DNA from: Tolypeutes matacus
Taxonomy: Eukaryota > Chordata > Mammalia > Cingulata > Chlamyphoridae
Assembly (NCBI GenBank): GCA_026826555.1
Contig: JAKSZT010053836.1
Coordinates: forward strand, 8,965,240-9,029,239
Direction: 5' to 3'
DNA: 64,000 bases
In this document: one piece after another, positions 47,386 to 60,680 of the stretch
Position numbering within the stretch: the first letter of the stretch is position 1
How the letters are laid out: each line of letters begins with the position of its first letter
Made by a program: the position numbers and the translations under genes
Notes under the pieces: model-generated
Told to the model about the DNA's origin: nothing
The model's input: only the letters and a program-made list of their open reading frames with translations
The model's database searches: none

Positions 47386-47390
47386 GAGGT

Positions 47391-48350
47391 GTGATATGGC
47401 TACATGAAAAAAACAGCCAACGTGTGTCCTGGCTACATTCAAGTATGGACGAAAATCAGTGAGTATAAACCAAAACGCTGGAAGGAAAACAAACTGGTTT
47501 CTACATGACTTCAAAGTCACTAATAACATAAGAGTCCCAAGGAGATGGGCTGAGTTACCTTTTTACCCTGCCTTTCCACACAAGGTTCTGTCCCGCTCAT
47601 CCTAGACCCATTTATCCTCTAACCCAGCGGTTCCCAGTGTTTTCCTCAGAAGGGGATAGCGAGGAGTCATGTGAAAAAGGTCTCTTCAGTCATGTCAACT
47701 CCAGGAGTCCTGGTTTAAACAAACTTAAGCATATTTCATTGCTGCAGAACTTACCCGAGACTTTCTAGATGCTACCATGTCACGGACCCCCAAGTGGCAA
47801 CACCGCACACTATGCTGTGTTCCCCCACCTATTTCATAGAATGTGTCACAGACCAGGTGAAGTGCTACTCCAACCCCACGTGCATAGCTCTGTGTCCCGC
47901 ACAGTAAGAGGCTCGTTTCAGGGTAAAGAGCTCCAGGGGCCCTGGGGCCAGCATCCGGCTGTGGGCATCGAGGGCTAGCCCGAAGCAAGCACTCTCATTG
48001 TGCAAGGCACACGGCCCTGCTTCAGCCTGGTCCCCACCTGTCCACGGACAAGAGAAGTCAGAGACTTTGGCTGTGGGGGAGGCTGGGGCAGAATGCCTGC
48101 TCTGCTGACCTCCAGGCTCCCCGTGACATGTTGGTGGCCACACACGGGGGGCCCAAGGGCAGCATATGCCCCCTCATTCTCCCACCAGTGCTGCTCTTAA
48201 TTCAGAAAACGAAAAAGTAAAGACCACCTAAAATACGAGGACTTGCAAATCATATAAACCAGTAATTCCACCTTCCACTAATGACCGATTCAAGATTCTG
48301 ATGTGCAGAAATTGTTTTCTTTACAAAAACAGAATCAAGTGAAACTTGCT
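47391..48350. other. Single-copy intron
   Basis: A hAT-like CAGCGGTTCCCAGTGTTTTC occurs near 47626, but I could not find a matching right end. Nothing else is recognised. Confidence 0.4.
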
Positions 48351-48439
48351 TTTTCTTACTGGCCAGCATATCAGGGGCATTTTTCCTGGCTGACATAAGG
48401 AACTGCCTCATGCATGTGGTCAGCTTCATCCTGCTCCAT

Positions 48440-48730
48440 TTTAAGAACTGTTAATTTATTCTCCAGCTCCCTACTGCTGGACAGAAGAGACTTTTGGGTT
48501 TTGTCTTTTGATTTTTGTTATTTGTTGTTACAAATAACGTTGCAGTAAATATTCTGGAATTTATGTTTTTGTGCACTACATTTCTGTGGACTAAATGCCT
48601 AGAAATTGAAGAGCAGAGTCAAGGGTAAGGATATTTTAAAGTGTTAATATATAGTGTTGAATTACTCTCCAAAACTGTTCTAACAGTTTTATGTTCTTGC
48701 CAGCACTAAAGAAGAAGGGTGCTTGGGACC
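48440..48730. mobile_element. Probable old L1 fragment
   Basis: ACGTTGCAGTAAATATTCTG, CTAAATGCCTAGAAATTGAA, GAATTACTCTCCAAAACTG and CTTGCCAGCACTAAAGAAG follow the order of a familiar L1M-type segment seen across mammals. Strand and subfamily are uncertain. Confidence 0.5.
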
Positions 48731-50694
48731 TTCCTGTCATAGTTACTTGGGGATCCATCTTATTTCAGAAAATGCCTGGAAGACAGCAAACATCCCTTAT
48801 CCATCTCTGTGTATTCACGTGCCTGGCATTTCATCTCACTCACAGTTGATGCTCAAAGAGTATTTGCTGGATGAATGTCAGTAAGAAATCATTAGACATC
48901 ATTCAAGTGCCTGGGATGAAACCATAATCCACAAGCAATAAACTAAGATCCAGTGTTATACAACATGACAAAAGCATACAATTATCTGTAAGAATAACCG
49001 TCCTAAATGGGCTGGAGATCAATGACCAATTAATGGGCAATATAAGTTTCACAAAAGGATGTATTGCCTTTAACAAATCATGCATTTAGACAACCCCCAC
49101 GTGGGGGGACCACCAGGCACACAGCCATGAATAGATTGGGATATCCACTGACATGCCACATTCAATTCTATGTAAGCTTGTGTGGGTTCCTGAACTACTT
49201 GGAAAGGAGGGCACCTGTCAATAACAACAATGAATTATTAATTCTTTGGTTACAGGATCTTAATTTACTGCTCACCTCCTCACAGGAAATCCATGCAAGA
49301 GTAGAAACCAGGACATACCCAGGACTTGCATCTCCTTCTCAAGGGAATTCTGGGCAAGATGTCTCAGGTAGCCAGAGAGACCAGAAGGTTTCCTGCTGGA
49401 GGATGGGGGGCCTGGGAGGCAGACGCAAGGGGCAGGCATAAGAGCTACGGTGCCAACTGGGAGATGGGAGGCGAACCCCACCGCCTGGTGCTGCATCCAT
49501 GAGGCTGACTGGCTGGAGGGGCTGGGATGGGGGTGGGATATGCATCTTTGAGCACAGTCTGGGGAGGTTTTAACAAGGGACAGACTACCCAGGATCTTCT
49601 AACACTCTGGGTTTGCCCCAGTGTGGTCAACGGAATGTCAGTTCTCCAGCCTGGTGCTTCCGCCCTCAGTATTTGATGTCCTTATGTTTATCCTGCTGGT
49701 TGCTGAATCCAAGATCTTCTAACTCACAAACATATGAATTCTCATTTATGATGACTTCTACCATGTACTACAAGAGCCAATTTGGAAATAGCAGGATTCC
49801 TGAAACAAAGAGAGCATGAGAAACCACTTGCATTAAGAAGGAAATTGATTACATCTATGACATGAAAATGCATATCCCGTATACTTTATTCTACCATTCG
49901 TGAAAACAATGGCAGGCCAATCAGCAAATGGATCACTTGGCCCTGTTCAAACAACAAGCAGCATTTAGGGCCATTTAAAATATTTAGAGTGATTTTAGGC
50001 TACAACCTCAGATAATATCTCAGTGGCTGAGAAAGAGCAAGTCTCCCAGGCTGTTTTCTGTTTCCCAACCCTTTCTCAAGCTCATGCTTTCTGATGGGAT
50101 TATCGTTCCTGACTGTGTTTTCTGGGATTATCTCAGGTATGATCACATCATTTTTCATCAGCAATCCCAGAGTCCAGAAGTCTCCAAGGCTGCATTACGC
50201 AGCCGTAGTTAGAGCTGGAGTCATCAAGCCCAGTCTGGCCCACATCACGTGTCTGAGCAGGAAGAGGCAAGCCAGGGACCGGGGTCTAGATAGAGAGGGG
50301 CCAGACAGCAAAGAGAACCTACGAGGGTGGCCTTAAGTCGGATCTCAGAGCCCAGGGGGCATGTTTCTCCACCAGCTGAACAGTGCATTGACTGCGGTCA
50401 GTAGGTGGCTGCCAGGTGAGGCTGCCCTAATGGCCCCCCTGCAGTGCTAACATCCGGACAGGACTTCCCCACCCCAGCTGGCCCTGGGCCCCACTCTTGC
50501 CAAGCTCATGTGGTCAGGCCTCACAGCTGGGAGAGCGTGTGCACACACACAAATGCATATGTGCACACACATACACAGGCAAGCATGCATACACCCAGGC
50601 ACTTTATTTAATAGAAAAAGCTCACAACTGAAAACCCATTTTGAAAACTTTCAGCCAACAAAATAGATTTTAAAAAGGCAATTATTCCATGTTC
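48731..50694. other. Single-copy intron
   Basis: No gene. A weak CTCF-like string (50398-50411, TCAGTAGGTGGCTG) and a CA/CACACATACACAGG-rich stretch (50538-50590) are present. Confidence 0.45.
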
Positions 50695-50815
50695 AAAAGG
50701 TCTCTCGGTGATGATGGCTGCACAATCTTGTGAATATACTAAAATCCACTGAACCATACACTTTTAAAAAGGGAATTCTGTGGTGTGTGGATTAGATCTC
50801 AATTTTAAAAAGCAA
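50695..50815 (+). mobile_element. L1M 3' end fragment
   Basis: GATGATGGCTGCACAATCTT, GTGAATATACTAAAATCCAC, TGAACCATACACTTTTAAAA and a GATCTCAATTTTAAAAAGC end are the classic L1MA/MB 3' terminus. Confidence 0.85.
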
Positions 50816-53619
50816 AAGGTCTCTGACTTAAAAAAAGATTTCCTTGAACGGTTCCTTTGGTTGGTACATGCCTTTAGTAGATGGACATATGACTCGATTT
50901 GCAAAGACAGACTTAGGCTCTGGATTGCTTGTCTACAAAAAGCAAGATATACCTACACGTGGAATGGGATGGGAGGACGGCCACCTCCGCCATGCTAATG
51001 ACCACAAGGCTGCGGACCCCACAGCTGCTGGTGCTGGCAAGCGACCCCTGGTCCACAGTGTGGAAAGGCCAAGTGCCCCACTCTTAATCTCCCAGGGCTG
51101 GGATGAGGAAAATCAATGTAATGACCCATAAGAGGAAACCACTCATAAAGAAGGTCACCACACACCCCTAGTTATTCTCTGGCTCTCTAGGAAAGAAAAT
51201 ACCATAAAAATCTATGAGTAGGGCATAACCCCAAGCCCCATTAAAACATGTGATTTGGGAGGAAAAAGACTCATGGGCTCTGGTGCGAAAGCTTTCTTCT
51301 GCATTTCGGCCCACACCAACTGTCCTTGCTTGTGGTCCTCCACCACTCTCAAAGCGTCCACATACCAGGTACTCCCTTGAGAAACACCAGAGGCCAAAGC
51401 ACAGCCCAATGCTGCAGACAAGTCTATCTGTTCTCAACACACTGAAGTCATTGTTACAAAACAATTTATCCAGAGACCCAGACTTCCAGTGTCACTCTGG
51501 TGCCTTCAAGGCCCATTTCATCTTGGGTTGTCAGCTGCTAAGTGCAAACTCCAAGCAGCATCTTGAAATTCATGCGAGTTCATAAATAAACATGACTCGC
51601 TCATTGGAAACATGCCTGTCCTTCCCACAAGTCCTCCTTCCCCTCTGGGCTGTGCTGTTTCAGTGCCCAGTGTCAGCTGGCCTGGGGCACGTCCACATGG
51701 ACCCCATTGGGTGTCCTAATTCCTTCACCTTCCCATTTCAGAGTGGAATAGACAGGGAAAGATTGTAAGCAGTGAAGGGAGGGGATCTAGGAAAGCCAGG
51801 ATATCACACTCTTCTCAAACATTTGCCAAAGTCTTCCTTCATGTTGCCCCCACTTATGCAGAGAGTCGAACTCAAGTGAACCACCAAAAGTCTGTGTTCC
51901 TGAGTTTAAATCTCCAGCACCAGGAGATTGTAGACATCGAATGCCACTAGTCCCTGTGCAGGGTCAACAAGCCCTTGCCATAGATGCTCACTAATGCACC
52001 CTTAGGAGACGCTTCTGGGCATTTGCCATTCCTATTCCTGAGAGGGCAGGAGAGTCACCTTCTCCTTTCCCCAGAGGGGACCAAAGAAGGACAGCCACTC
52101 TTCTCAGCCCTTCTCCTCATTGTACTTCTGTTCACCACAGACAGAATGCTGGCCACCTCGGGCTGACAAGCCCAAAGACTAGACTCCACTGGATGGCCTG
52201 CTAGACCCCCCAACTCCTCATCACTGGACCCCTGATACACCGTATTAACAACAAGACACAATCTGGAGCTCAGTATCATTTGCCGGGCTTAAAAATTAGC
52301 AATACCTCATGAGTTTTTGTGCTTTCCTTTGAAAAGAAAAAAAATCCAACACTGACCCAAAAATCTCAGATTGTTTTTGTTTTTCAGTAGTTTTTGTGTA
52401 ACCAATTAGTGTCTTCTGTGCTCCTGGTCCTCCTTTGGTTTGGGTAAGAGTGAACAGTATTTAAAATGAAGGAATTGTTTATTGACAAATCGAATAAGCT
52501 CCCGACAGCTGCCCCAGTGCTTCCTCATTCAGTTCAATTAATGCCCAAAGCCTCAGGGTGAGCGGTCTGCTGGGGAGAATATGGGCATTTATTTTTGGTC
52601 TCCCAGTCAGTGTTGGGTCTTTTAATGCCAAATCCTATTTAATGTACTCGTGTTATGTTAAACTGTGTGCAAATTTATTCTGTGGACTACTTGACAGAAT
52701 TCATACTCTTAAAGTCACATATGATTTGCACTTGAAAAATAAGATCTTTACTTCACATTCAAGCAAGCAACCCAGTCTTGATAAGCAGAGTTTAAGCCCA
52801 GCCAAACCTTCCCATCCCTCAGAATCCTGCCCTCATTTTCTTCCCAATGGCCAGTGTTGGAAAGGTCATTTAAAAGTATCGCAGGCATTTGGTTCCTCAC
52901 ATGTGAAACCACTTGTACAATATTTTTACATTTCTTATAAAAACTGTTGTTCTTTTTGAATATGTAACCAGCACCACTTTCCAAGATGATGCTTTACCAT
53001 TCCACTTTGCAAGGACAGACAGTTCTTAATTACATGTTATTGAATTTTATAGCTCTCCTTCAGACTTGGTGTTCTTTGGAACACCGTACTTCTAAGAGCT
53101 TTTGCTCATGAAATCTCTGAGTCTGTTGTGAATAAACCAAAGTCTGAGTTTGTTCAGTGGTTCTATATTAAGTATCTTGGTCTGCCCACAACACTTCCTA
53201 GCCCCCAAAATATCCCAAGAATGTTCAAAATAGAAGGTATATGGAGACTCTGCAAAGCAATATTTTGTTTCTATCGCTCAACTAACCTTCTCCTATAAGG
53301 AATAATAAGAAATCACTTGAAATATTCCTGAAATATTAGGCCCACTCCTCTCCTTATAACACTGAGGATGTTCTAAGAGAGAAACTCTTAATCATAGTGC
53401 CAGGGTGTAAATCATACGAAATTGTACTTTCTGCTCTCTCATGGGGTAATTCAGATGAGCTATCCAATGGAGGCCATTACCAACATTTTTCTTGGTTCCT
53501 GAAATCACTTCTAACCAGGATAAGTTTAGTAGATTGTTGTTACTCTCCTAGCCCACAAAACAACTCTGAAACTCACTGTGCAAGTGTAAGGTTTTCAATT
53601 ACTGCCTTGGCCGCACCTG

Positions 53620-53620
<1 letters not shown>
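50816..53620. other. Single-copy intron, partly candidate conserved
   Basis: No gene. The part 52440-52960 is repeat-free and AT-rich (GTTTATTGACAAATCG, CAGTTCAATTAATGCCC, GGCATTTATTTTTGG) and may be conserved. Confidence 0.35.

Positions 53621-53623
<3 letters not shown>

Positions 53624-53653
<30 letters not shown>
53624..53653. repeat. (AC)15 microsatellite
   Basis: Fifteen uninterrupted AC units. Confidence 0.97.
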
Positions 53654-53654
<1 letters not shown>

Positions 53655-53829
53655 ACATGAGACAGCAGGGGGAACAGGAGAGAGAGAATGAGAAACAAAA
53701 CAAAAGAAATCAAAACAGGAACTTTTAGCTATTTAAATCTACTACACTAAGGGTTCCAATTCTATAACTATTCTCTAAGACCATTTCACTTCTCTTCACA
53801 TTTTTAACCTCAATCTCAACCTCCCTCTC

Positions 53830-54560
53830 TCTCTCTCTGCAGAGTCCTATTCAGTGCATAAACACATTCAGATCTCCTTCTCCTAAAACTACCTTCCCTC
53901 ATCAACCTCAAGCTGCCATCCTATTGCTGGCTACCCACTGTCAAACTCTGGAGAAAGGAACCCACATGTCGAGGCTCTGCCATTTCTTCACATCCCTTAA
54001 ACTCTGGTTTCCATCAGAGCATTACACTGAATTTCATCCCTTGAAGGATCTCAACGGTCTCCTAAACCTCAAGTCCAACTGCCTTTCTTCAGACCATATT
54101 TTCTTTAATCTCGAAGAAACAGAAGATTGCCAACTACCTGCTTCTTCATGAAATCCCCCCCATACACACACGCACACACATCAGACTCTCCATGCTCCAT
54201 GGTTTCCTAATTTGCCAACTGTTCCTCAAGGCTTTCTCCTATCAATACTTTTGCTAAGAAATCCTCAAGACTTGAAGTTTTCCTCCCCACCATCACTGAC
54301 TGTTTAAATCCTACCCACCATGGCAGGTCTGGCTCCTTGAGGCCTTCTCTTTGCCCTCCTCAGCCTTTTTTCCTCTGAACAACTCTGACTGACACCTTGT
54401 CCAAAAGAGCCCTCTGACTTTCTAATTTATGGTTATCTCCATTCTGTCTTATCTCCCTGGCCAAATCCTCATCTTATGGTGGGAGGAGACTGTCCAAATA
54501 CTCTTCAAATCCCTGTGGACTTGGCCCACTGCCTGGTACATAGTGCCTAACTGAATGCCA
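53830..54560. other. Possible remnant of an ancient repeat
   Basis: The pyrimidine-rich text (ACTACCTTCCCTCATCAACC, CAACGGTCTCCTAAACCTCA, GGCTTTCTCCTATCAATACT) recalls an old LINE or LTR internal segment, but the similarity is too weak to assign. Confidence 0.25.
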
Positions 54561-54639
54561 AAGGAGTTCATTTACAAAATTAATCGCAATCAGTCATTAG
54601 TTTCCCTTCCCGATTTATTTGGAAGACTCTTATTTGCCA

Positions 54640-54830
54640 CAACTGTAAGACCCAGACTCTCAGTCTTTACTCTGCAGAACCACCCAGAAAACCTGAGGTT
54701 AAAATGGAGATTCTCAGCATCTACCCTCAGATAATGTGAGGCAGTGGGTCTGGGGTGGATCCCAAGAATCTGCACTTTTAAAAAGTATTCCAGGTGACCA
54801 GGCTACACTTGGAGAATGCTGCTTTACATT
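54640..54830. mobile_element. MER5A-like hAT fragment
   Basis: GTGGGTCTGGGGTGGATCCC, AAGAATCTGCACTTTTAAAA and GGTGACCAGGCTACACTTGG followed by GAGAATGCTGC follow MER5A order. Confidence 0.65.
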
Positions 54831-54999
54831 TATGATACCTACAGAACCAGTGCTATGAAATATTCAAGAGAATTAACCTTCAGGTCAAGGTGTAAAATTC
54901 AGTCTCGATTTAAGAAATGCTTAAATTATTAAGACCCTATGGTTGAAAACATGGATTACTTTTTTTAGGTCCTACAGGTAAGTGTAATTGTCATTTAAA

Positions 55000-55140
55000 A
55001 AATATTTACTGAGGGCCTACTAAGTGCAAGGCCCATTCTAGACACGTAGAATACAGCAGTGAATTAAAGAGACAAAGCAAACGTCCCTGCCTTCCCAGAG
55101 CTTGCCTTCTGGAAGTAAGCCTGAAGGCCAGCACACTTTC
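55000..55140 (+). mobile_element. L2 LINE 3' fragment
   Basis: TATTTACTGAGGGCCTACTA, AGTGCAAGGCCCATTCTAGA, ATACAGCAGTGAATTAAAGA and CCTGCCTTCCCAGAGCTTG are the standard L2 landmarks. Confidence 0.88.
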
Positions 55141-56999
55141 CATCATGCTAGTCATTTGCATGGGTCTCCAGAGAGGACTGAGGACAAGGTGAGGGAAACC
55201 AGTTCCTGAAGTTTTCATTATATTCAAAACCAAAGCTATGTTTCCATAGTGTACCTAACCAATTCCCACATCCGGTGGCCTTGGTCCAATGTCCTTCTGG
55301 GTCAGCTCTTTCCTTCCCCAAATGTCCACTTGCTGTTGTATCACCCTTCCTTGGAACCTGGAAAGAGGGCCACCCATGCTGGCCTTTTAAGTAAATTCTC
55401 AAGTCCCCTTCAGGTCCTGCCAACCATGGCCAGTGGAGAGGAAGGGCAAGTCTGTGGGGGGGTGGGCAAGGGATTCTTCTTCAGGTACTAGAGGAGTCTT
55501 CCCTTCCTGCTGTCAGGCAGAGGCTGTGGAGCTGATGCTGACTCTTTCACGGGAATTGGCTGCTGCTAGGGTTGTTTTATTCATCATTACTTTTATTTGA
55601 TCCAACTGTTACTTGAAGCCATCCACATCCAGCATGCAGATTACATGCATTTTCCTTCAAAAATAAAACCCACAATGACTCTGCTATGTAAACAATCTCT
55701 CAGTACTTTGGAGTATTCAATAGCTTCCCTTTCAAAACAAAACCCTAAGTGATATTTAGAGGTGGGTTCCAGATGGGGCAGTTAAGTGTACCTTGCCCCT
55801 GGGAAATAAGCAGCAGCTCCGCGGCAGCAGGCACAGTAGGCTGCAGTTCCTTCCTTGGTCACCTCGCCCCCATTTCCTGCACCGCTTGCCCTTGCCACCA
55901 CCGAGTGCTACCTCCATCCCAAGGGCACAGGACTAAGTCCACTGTCCTGATGGGACAAGAACCCGGCCAACTCATCCAGGGCCTCTGAGATCAAGATTCT
56001 TCTTGGCATGACCAGACCAGTTCACTCTTTACCTTCCAAAGGCTATCTTGGACACTAAACTTTACAAAGTGAAATTAAAAAAAGCTCCTTCCCCCCAAAG
56101 CCGATCCTAACCACCTGCAATTAGAGGTTTCCAATGAGCTCAAGGTAAGCTCAGAACCAGGAAGAAACTCACCAGAGCTATCCACAACATGCTACTGGGC
56201 TTCAGCCTTGACGTGGATTCCACTAAGTTAAATGGGATGAATGTGACGAGGATCTTGAAATATTATTTTAGCACTACGGTGTGTTTGGCATTGTAAAGGA
56301 AGGGGAGAGGGTCGGGCTCCTCTCTCTGGGTTATACTGACCACAGCTGCCTCACTTCTTTCAGAGTAAACTTACTCAGTAGTTTACTACTGAGATAATTG
56401 ATAAAAAGTGCTTGAAATATTCCCTGGACATCGCTGCTTCTTAACAGATGGTGGCTCCATTCACCCTCCTGAACTCTTGAGGTTTGGAACCAACCAGAGG
56501 AAACCTACTCTGGCTGCTCCCGAATGCAGGAGCAGAAGTCTCTTTGCTGCTCCCCTATCTCCACTTTTAAACATTTCAAGTGCAGGCTCCCTGCCCCACC
56601 ATGCCTTCTGGGTGCACAGTGACTGTTTGATGGCAACTAATTCATGTTCATCAAGGCCTTTGGAATTCTGGTTAGACTCAAGGAGGCTCAGACTTCTATC
56701 TCCATAGGATGCCTCTTTTACCAAACAGATCTTAATAAATCAAATGAGACAAACCACACTGTTCATGTACATTTAAACCTATTGGTTGATAAAACTGGAC
56801 TCAGAAAAGCAAGTAAACCCTAAGAGTTTAGACGAAAAGGCACCAGACAAAGAGCTTTCCCTGAAATCGTATCTCTTCCTGGGGCCCTGATTAAAACAGC
56901 TGCTATAACCTCATGTCTGAAAATTCATTCTAAATTTCAAATACTCACAGGACACTTCCTTTTGTTAACATACCACAGCCAGGGCCCCAAAACCATCCT
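55141..56999. other. Single-copy intron
   Basis: No gene or clear repeat. Confidence 0.45.
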
Positions 57000-57700
57000 C
57001 ACAATATTTGCAGGCTAATATTTCTACGTTTACTTGTAAACGCTGTCAATTAGGAAAACCTCTCTCTGACAGTCAGGAACTGCATCCTATTTTCGTGTAC
57101 ATAGACATACAATGAATCACTGGCTTCACTAATCCTTTAAGAGTGTTAAAGGTCCCATGGGACTGGTAGAATGAAGGCAAAACCTGCCCTGTATTATGCT
57201 ATTTCCTACTAATCCTAGGAAAATGAATGTTAATTTATCATGAAAAAGGGTTAATTATGCATTTATTTCCGCTGTAGGTACATGAGATCAGGCTCAGAAA
57301 TAATACTAAGTATAATTCTCTTTTAAATGAGGATTCCATTTTAAGCATTTTTATCAAACAGACGTTAAACTCGGAGCTATTGCGCAGAAGAAAGAGTGGC
57401 TGGCTAATGACAAGACCTAGCTATAATTTTAATTAACCTTCTGATCCTGCTTAAATATATTTGGCCTTGTAAAAATCTGTAATAACATCTATTTCCATCT
57501 CCTCTGCTATTAGTTATTAAATTGAAAATGGATGCCTAGACTGATTTGGCAAAGATATTCAAGAAATTTTTCTTTATTCTCTCTGGTTTATTAAAGCAAT
57601 AATTTGTAGCATAAAAATTTCTCTGATTAAGTAATTTACTGTAATTACATCACCAGATTTATTAGGCTTCCTGAAAATGCACACACACACAGCTGGAATG
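57000..57700. other. Candidate conserved noncoding element
   Basis: A repeat-free AT-rich block with CTGTCAATTAGG, GGGTTAATTATGCATTTA, TATAATTTTAATTAACC, TATTAGTTATTAAATTG and AAGTAATTTACTGTAATTAC. The density of homeodomain-type cores is high. No alignment was possible. Confidence 0.35.
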
Positions 57701-58344
57701 ATCTGTGACTGTTAGCAGATGCTGAGCCACAAGCACATCTTTTGGTGATTTTCCTTGAACTTCCCTGCTGCTTAGACCAAGGATTCACTGGTTTCACATG
57801 CCCTCTCCCATAGCCTCTGAGGTCTCTGAAGTCCTCTCTCTTGTGACTCTATCTGCCCACAGTTATAGAGGAATCCTCAAGAAGGTTCATTCTGCAGATA
57901 TCAGTGTGGAAAGAAGCAGAGCACGGCGTGGGAAGGAGATCGCCACTCCGATGAGCCCAGACAGGACGGTTTCATGCCCCAGTTTGGAAGTTTCTCCTCT
58001 TCCCTCGCCTGTAACCATTCAGATCCCCAGCACTCCACTCTGCACGCCTTCCCTCTCTTGAGGATATGCTTCAAACACTCCAGCCTTTCTACCCTCAACC
58101 CTGAAAACTCCTTGGAAGATGGAACCAGGTCACATGTTCCTGGACCAGATTCTTTAATTTTAAAAAGCCTTTTGAAGTTTTTCTGGAAAAAGAGCAAACT
58201 CTGAGATTACTCACAAATCTCAATAAACTATGCAGTAGCTCATCCCTTTGCAGTGCCAGTCCTTCCTAACAATTCACACACAAGTTAAAAGGTGAGACGT
58301 TGCATGTAACCTGTAGCCTCCTATCCATCCATCCCCTCACCCAC
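57701..58344. other. Single-copy intron
   Basis: Nothing recognised. Confidence 0.45.
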
Positions 58345-58800
58345 CAACAACTGTTTACTGAGTACCTGTGACGTGTTTCCTACTGAGTGGTGCTGGGGAA
58401 GAAATGAGTCCCAGTAACCCTACTCTCAATATGCTCAGAGTCCAGCGAGGAAGGCTGACATGGAGACCAAAAATGATAGTCCTATATGGTGAGGTTGTCA
58501 ACAGGAAATGAGGAGAAACTCTGCACTCAGTTAAGAGGGAATGTGATGGTTTCCAAGCGGTGACACTTGCTTCTTGAAGGAAGCATGGGCTGGGGAACAA
58601 GGTTCAGAGTGGGCATGCCAGGAAGAGGGGAGAGCAGGTGGGAAAGAAAACAGGAAGACACAGAGGGCTGGCACATTTAGGAAATTCAAGTAGTTCCAGT
58701 TGGCCTGGAATGAAGGATGGATGTGGGGCGAAGCCTGGATAGTTGGCAGAAGTCAGAAGATGGAGGGCCTTGTGTCCCATGCCAAGGAGTGGGGACCTTA
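58345..58800 (+). mobile_element. L2 LINE fragment
   Basis: TGTTTACTGAGTACCTGTGA, TGCTGGGGAAGAAATGAGTC, CGGTGACACTTGCTTCTTGA and GAAGTCAGAAGATGGAGGGC, with later GCCAAGGAGTGGGGACC, follow L2 order on the plus strand. Confidence 0.7.
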
Positions 58801-59299
58801 TTTTTGACAGGGTTGGAGAGTTGATACCTGAGGATTTCAACACCCCACTCATCCCAAAGCAGACTGACGTGCTCAGGTGTGCACTTCAGGCAGATCTCTC
58901 TGGCAGCCAAGAAGAGATGGGTTTGAGAAAAGGCACACTCAGAGGCCAAGAGCCCTTTGGGAAGCTGGTGCAGACACCCAAAGGTGTGATGATAAAAACC
59001 TGACATGAAAACATCCTCTTTGGGATGTGAGTAGTATCTTTCAAGGGTCTATTGTGGAGACAATATTAATTTTGATATATAAATTCTTCATTCACTCACA
59101 CAACCAACATTTGCTGAATATATTCTACATATCTGGTATTTTGAAGACAAATATTTCGTTTTTAAATTGGAAATTCTTCTATGCTAAGTTTCTTACACCT
59201 ATGCATTTTTTAAAGCACTTCCACCATATGCTTTTCCTCTCAGTGTCACCCAAGTGGCACTGGGTGCTGAGTACACCTCAGTTCCTGAAAGAGTTGCTG
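58801..59299. other. Single-copy intron
   Basis: A short T-rich tract at 59311-59345 marks the start of the next element. Otherwise nothing recognised. Confidence 0.45.
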
Positions 59300-60560
59300 G
59301 GGCACTGGTATTCTTTTTTTTCTTTTTCTTAATTTATTTTATTTTTAAAGAAACTTTAGAGTACATAAATGTTGCATCAAAAATATATGGGATTCCCATG
59401 TACCTCCCTCCCTCCCCCTCTCACACTTTCCCACAACTTTCAATAGTGTGGTGCATTTCTTACAATTGAAGAACGCATATTGAAGCATTGTTACTAACCA
59501 TGGACTGTAGTTTACATTAGAGTTTACACTTTGCCCCACACAATTTTATAGGTTTTGACAGGATGTATAACGGCCTGTATCTGTCACTGCAATATCATGC
59601 AGGACAATTCCAATGTCCAAAAAAACGCCCATGTTATACCTATTCTTCCCTCTCTCTCCCCTCAGAATCTCTGGTGGCCCCTGCCTTTATATCAACGATA
59701 CAAGTTCTTTCATTGCTAGAATAATAAGTCTATAATAGAATAATAATAAGTCTACTTTAGTCCATTGTTCATTCCCCAATTTTGAGGATTTGGGGATAGT
59801 GATGCCTACTCTATTTCTGATTGAGAGGGGGCTTAGATCCCATGGGGCAGATAGATGGAACTGTCTTGCTTACAGTTGTAGATACTCTGTTTTGGGGGAT
59901 GGGTGTTGTCCATCAGCATCCTTTTTCTAGTTGCCCTGGGTTAGTCCAATGAACTGAAGAGTAGGTGTTGCAACTCTGCTGAGATTCAGGGCTCAACCGG
60001 CATATGAACAGACCAAAGATTTAAGTTTCTGGGACATATATTTAATAAGTATAGTGCTAATTATAGGTTCAAATAAAAGGGGCAGAAGAGCCATATGTAG
60101 GGAAATTATAAATGAGCCTAACTCTGATACATTGGGGAGCATATATTCCAAAGTAAGACTCACTGACAGGGTGCCGAATTCCTGAGATTGTCTGCCCCGC
60201 CTATAGTGTCCACATGTCTCTAGAGTCCTCAGGAGCCCTGCGGTTTGAGGCACTGTTTACTGTGGCAGTCAATGAGATCCTGCTGAGACATGCATAAGCG
60301 TAACCTCTGGAATGACCTCCCGACTCACTCTGAAATCTCTTAGCCATAAAAACTCATTTTTGTATTTAATATTTCCCCCTTTTGGTCAAGGTCTTTTTCT
60401 AGATGCATTGCTAGGCAGTGCTTGTTAATAATCCCTTGGTGCCAGGGATGGCACTGGTATCCTATGTGCTTTCCTTGGTTGCTGAGTTCATCTTGTCTGT
60501 GATCCCTGTCTAGGAGAGGCCAATTACAGTCCCGAAGGATATGCTTGAAAAGGCACAATG
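59300..60560. mobile_element. Probable lineage-specific interspersed repeat, copy B (unclassified)
   Basis: Homologous to 37270-38050 through GGGATTCCCATGT, TTCATTGCTAGAAT, TTTAGTCCATTGTTC and GAGAGGGGGCTTAGATCCC. It extends beyond copy A with GGTGTTGCAACTCTGCTGAG, GGGACATATATTTAATAAG and CCCTTGGTGCCAGGGATGG. It has no coding sequence that I recognise. Confidence 0.6.
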
Positions 60561-60680
60561 GGTGTTAGGCTCCCATTTTACAGATGAAGACAATGAGGTT
60601 CAGTATGTTCATGTACTTGTCCGTGTCATGGTGATTACTGAGTAATGGAACTGAGGCAAGACGCCCCTTTTAATCTCTCC
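60561..60680 (+). repeat. MIR-like fragment
   Basis: CCCATTTTACAGATGAAGAC followed by AATGAGGTTCAGTATG and GAGTAATGGAACTGAGGC is MIR-like. Short and diverged. Confidence 0.5.
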
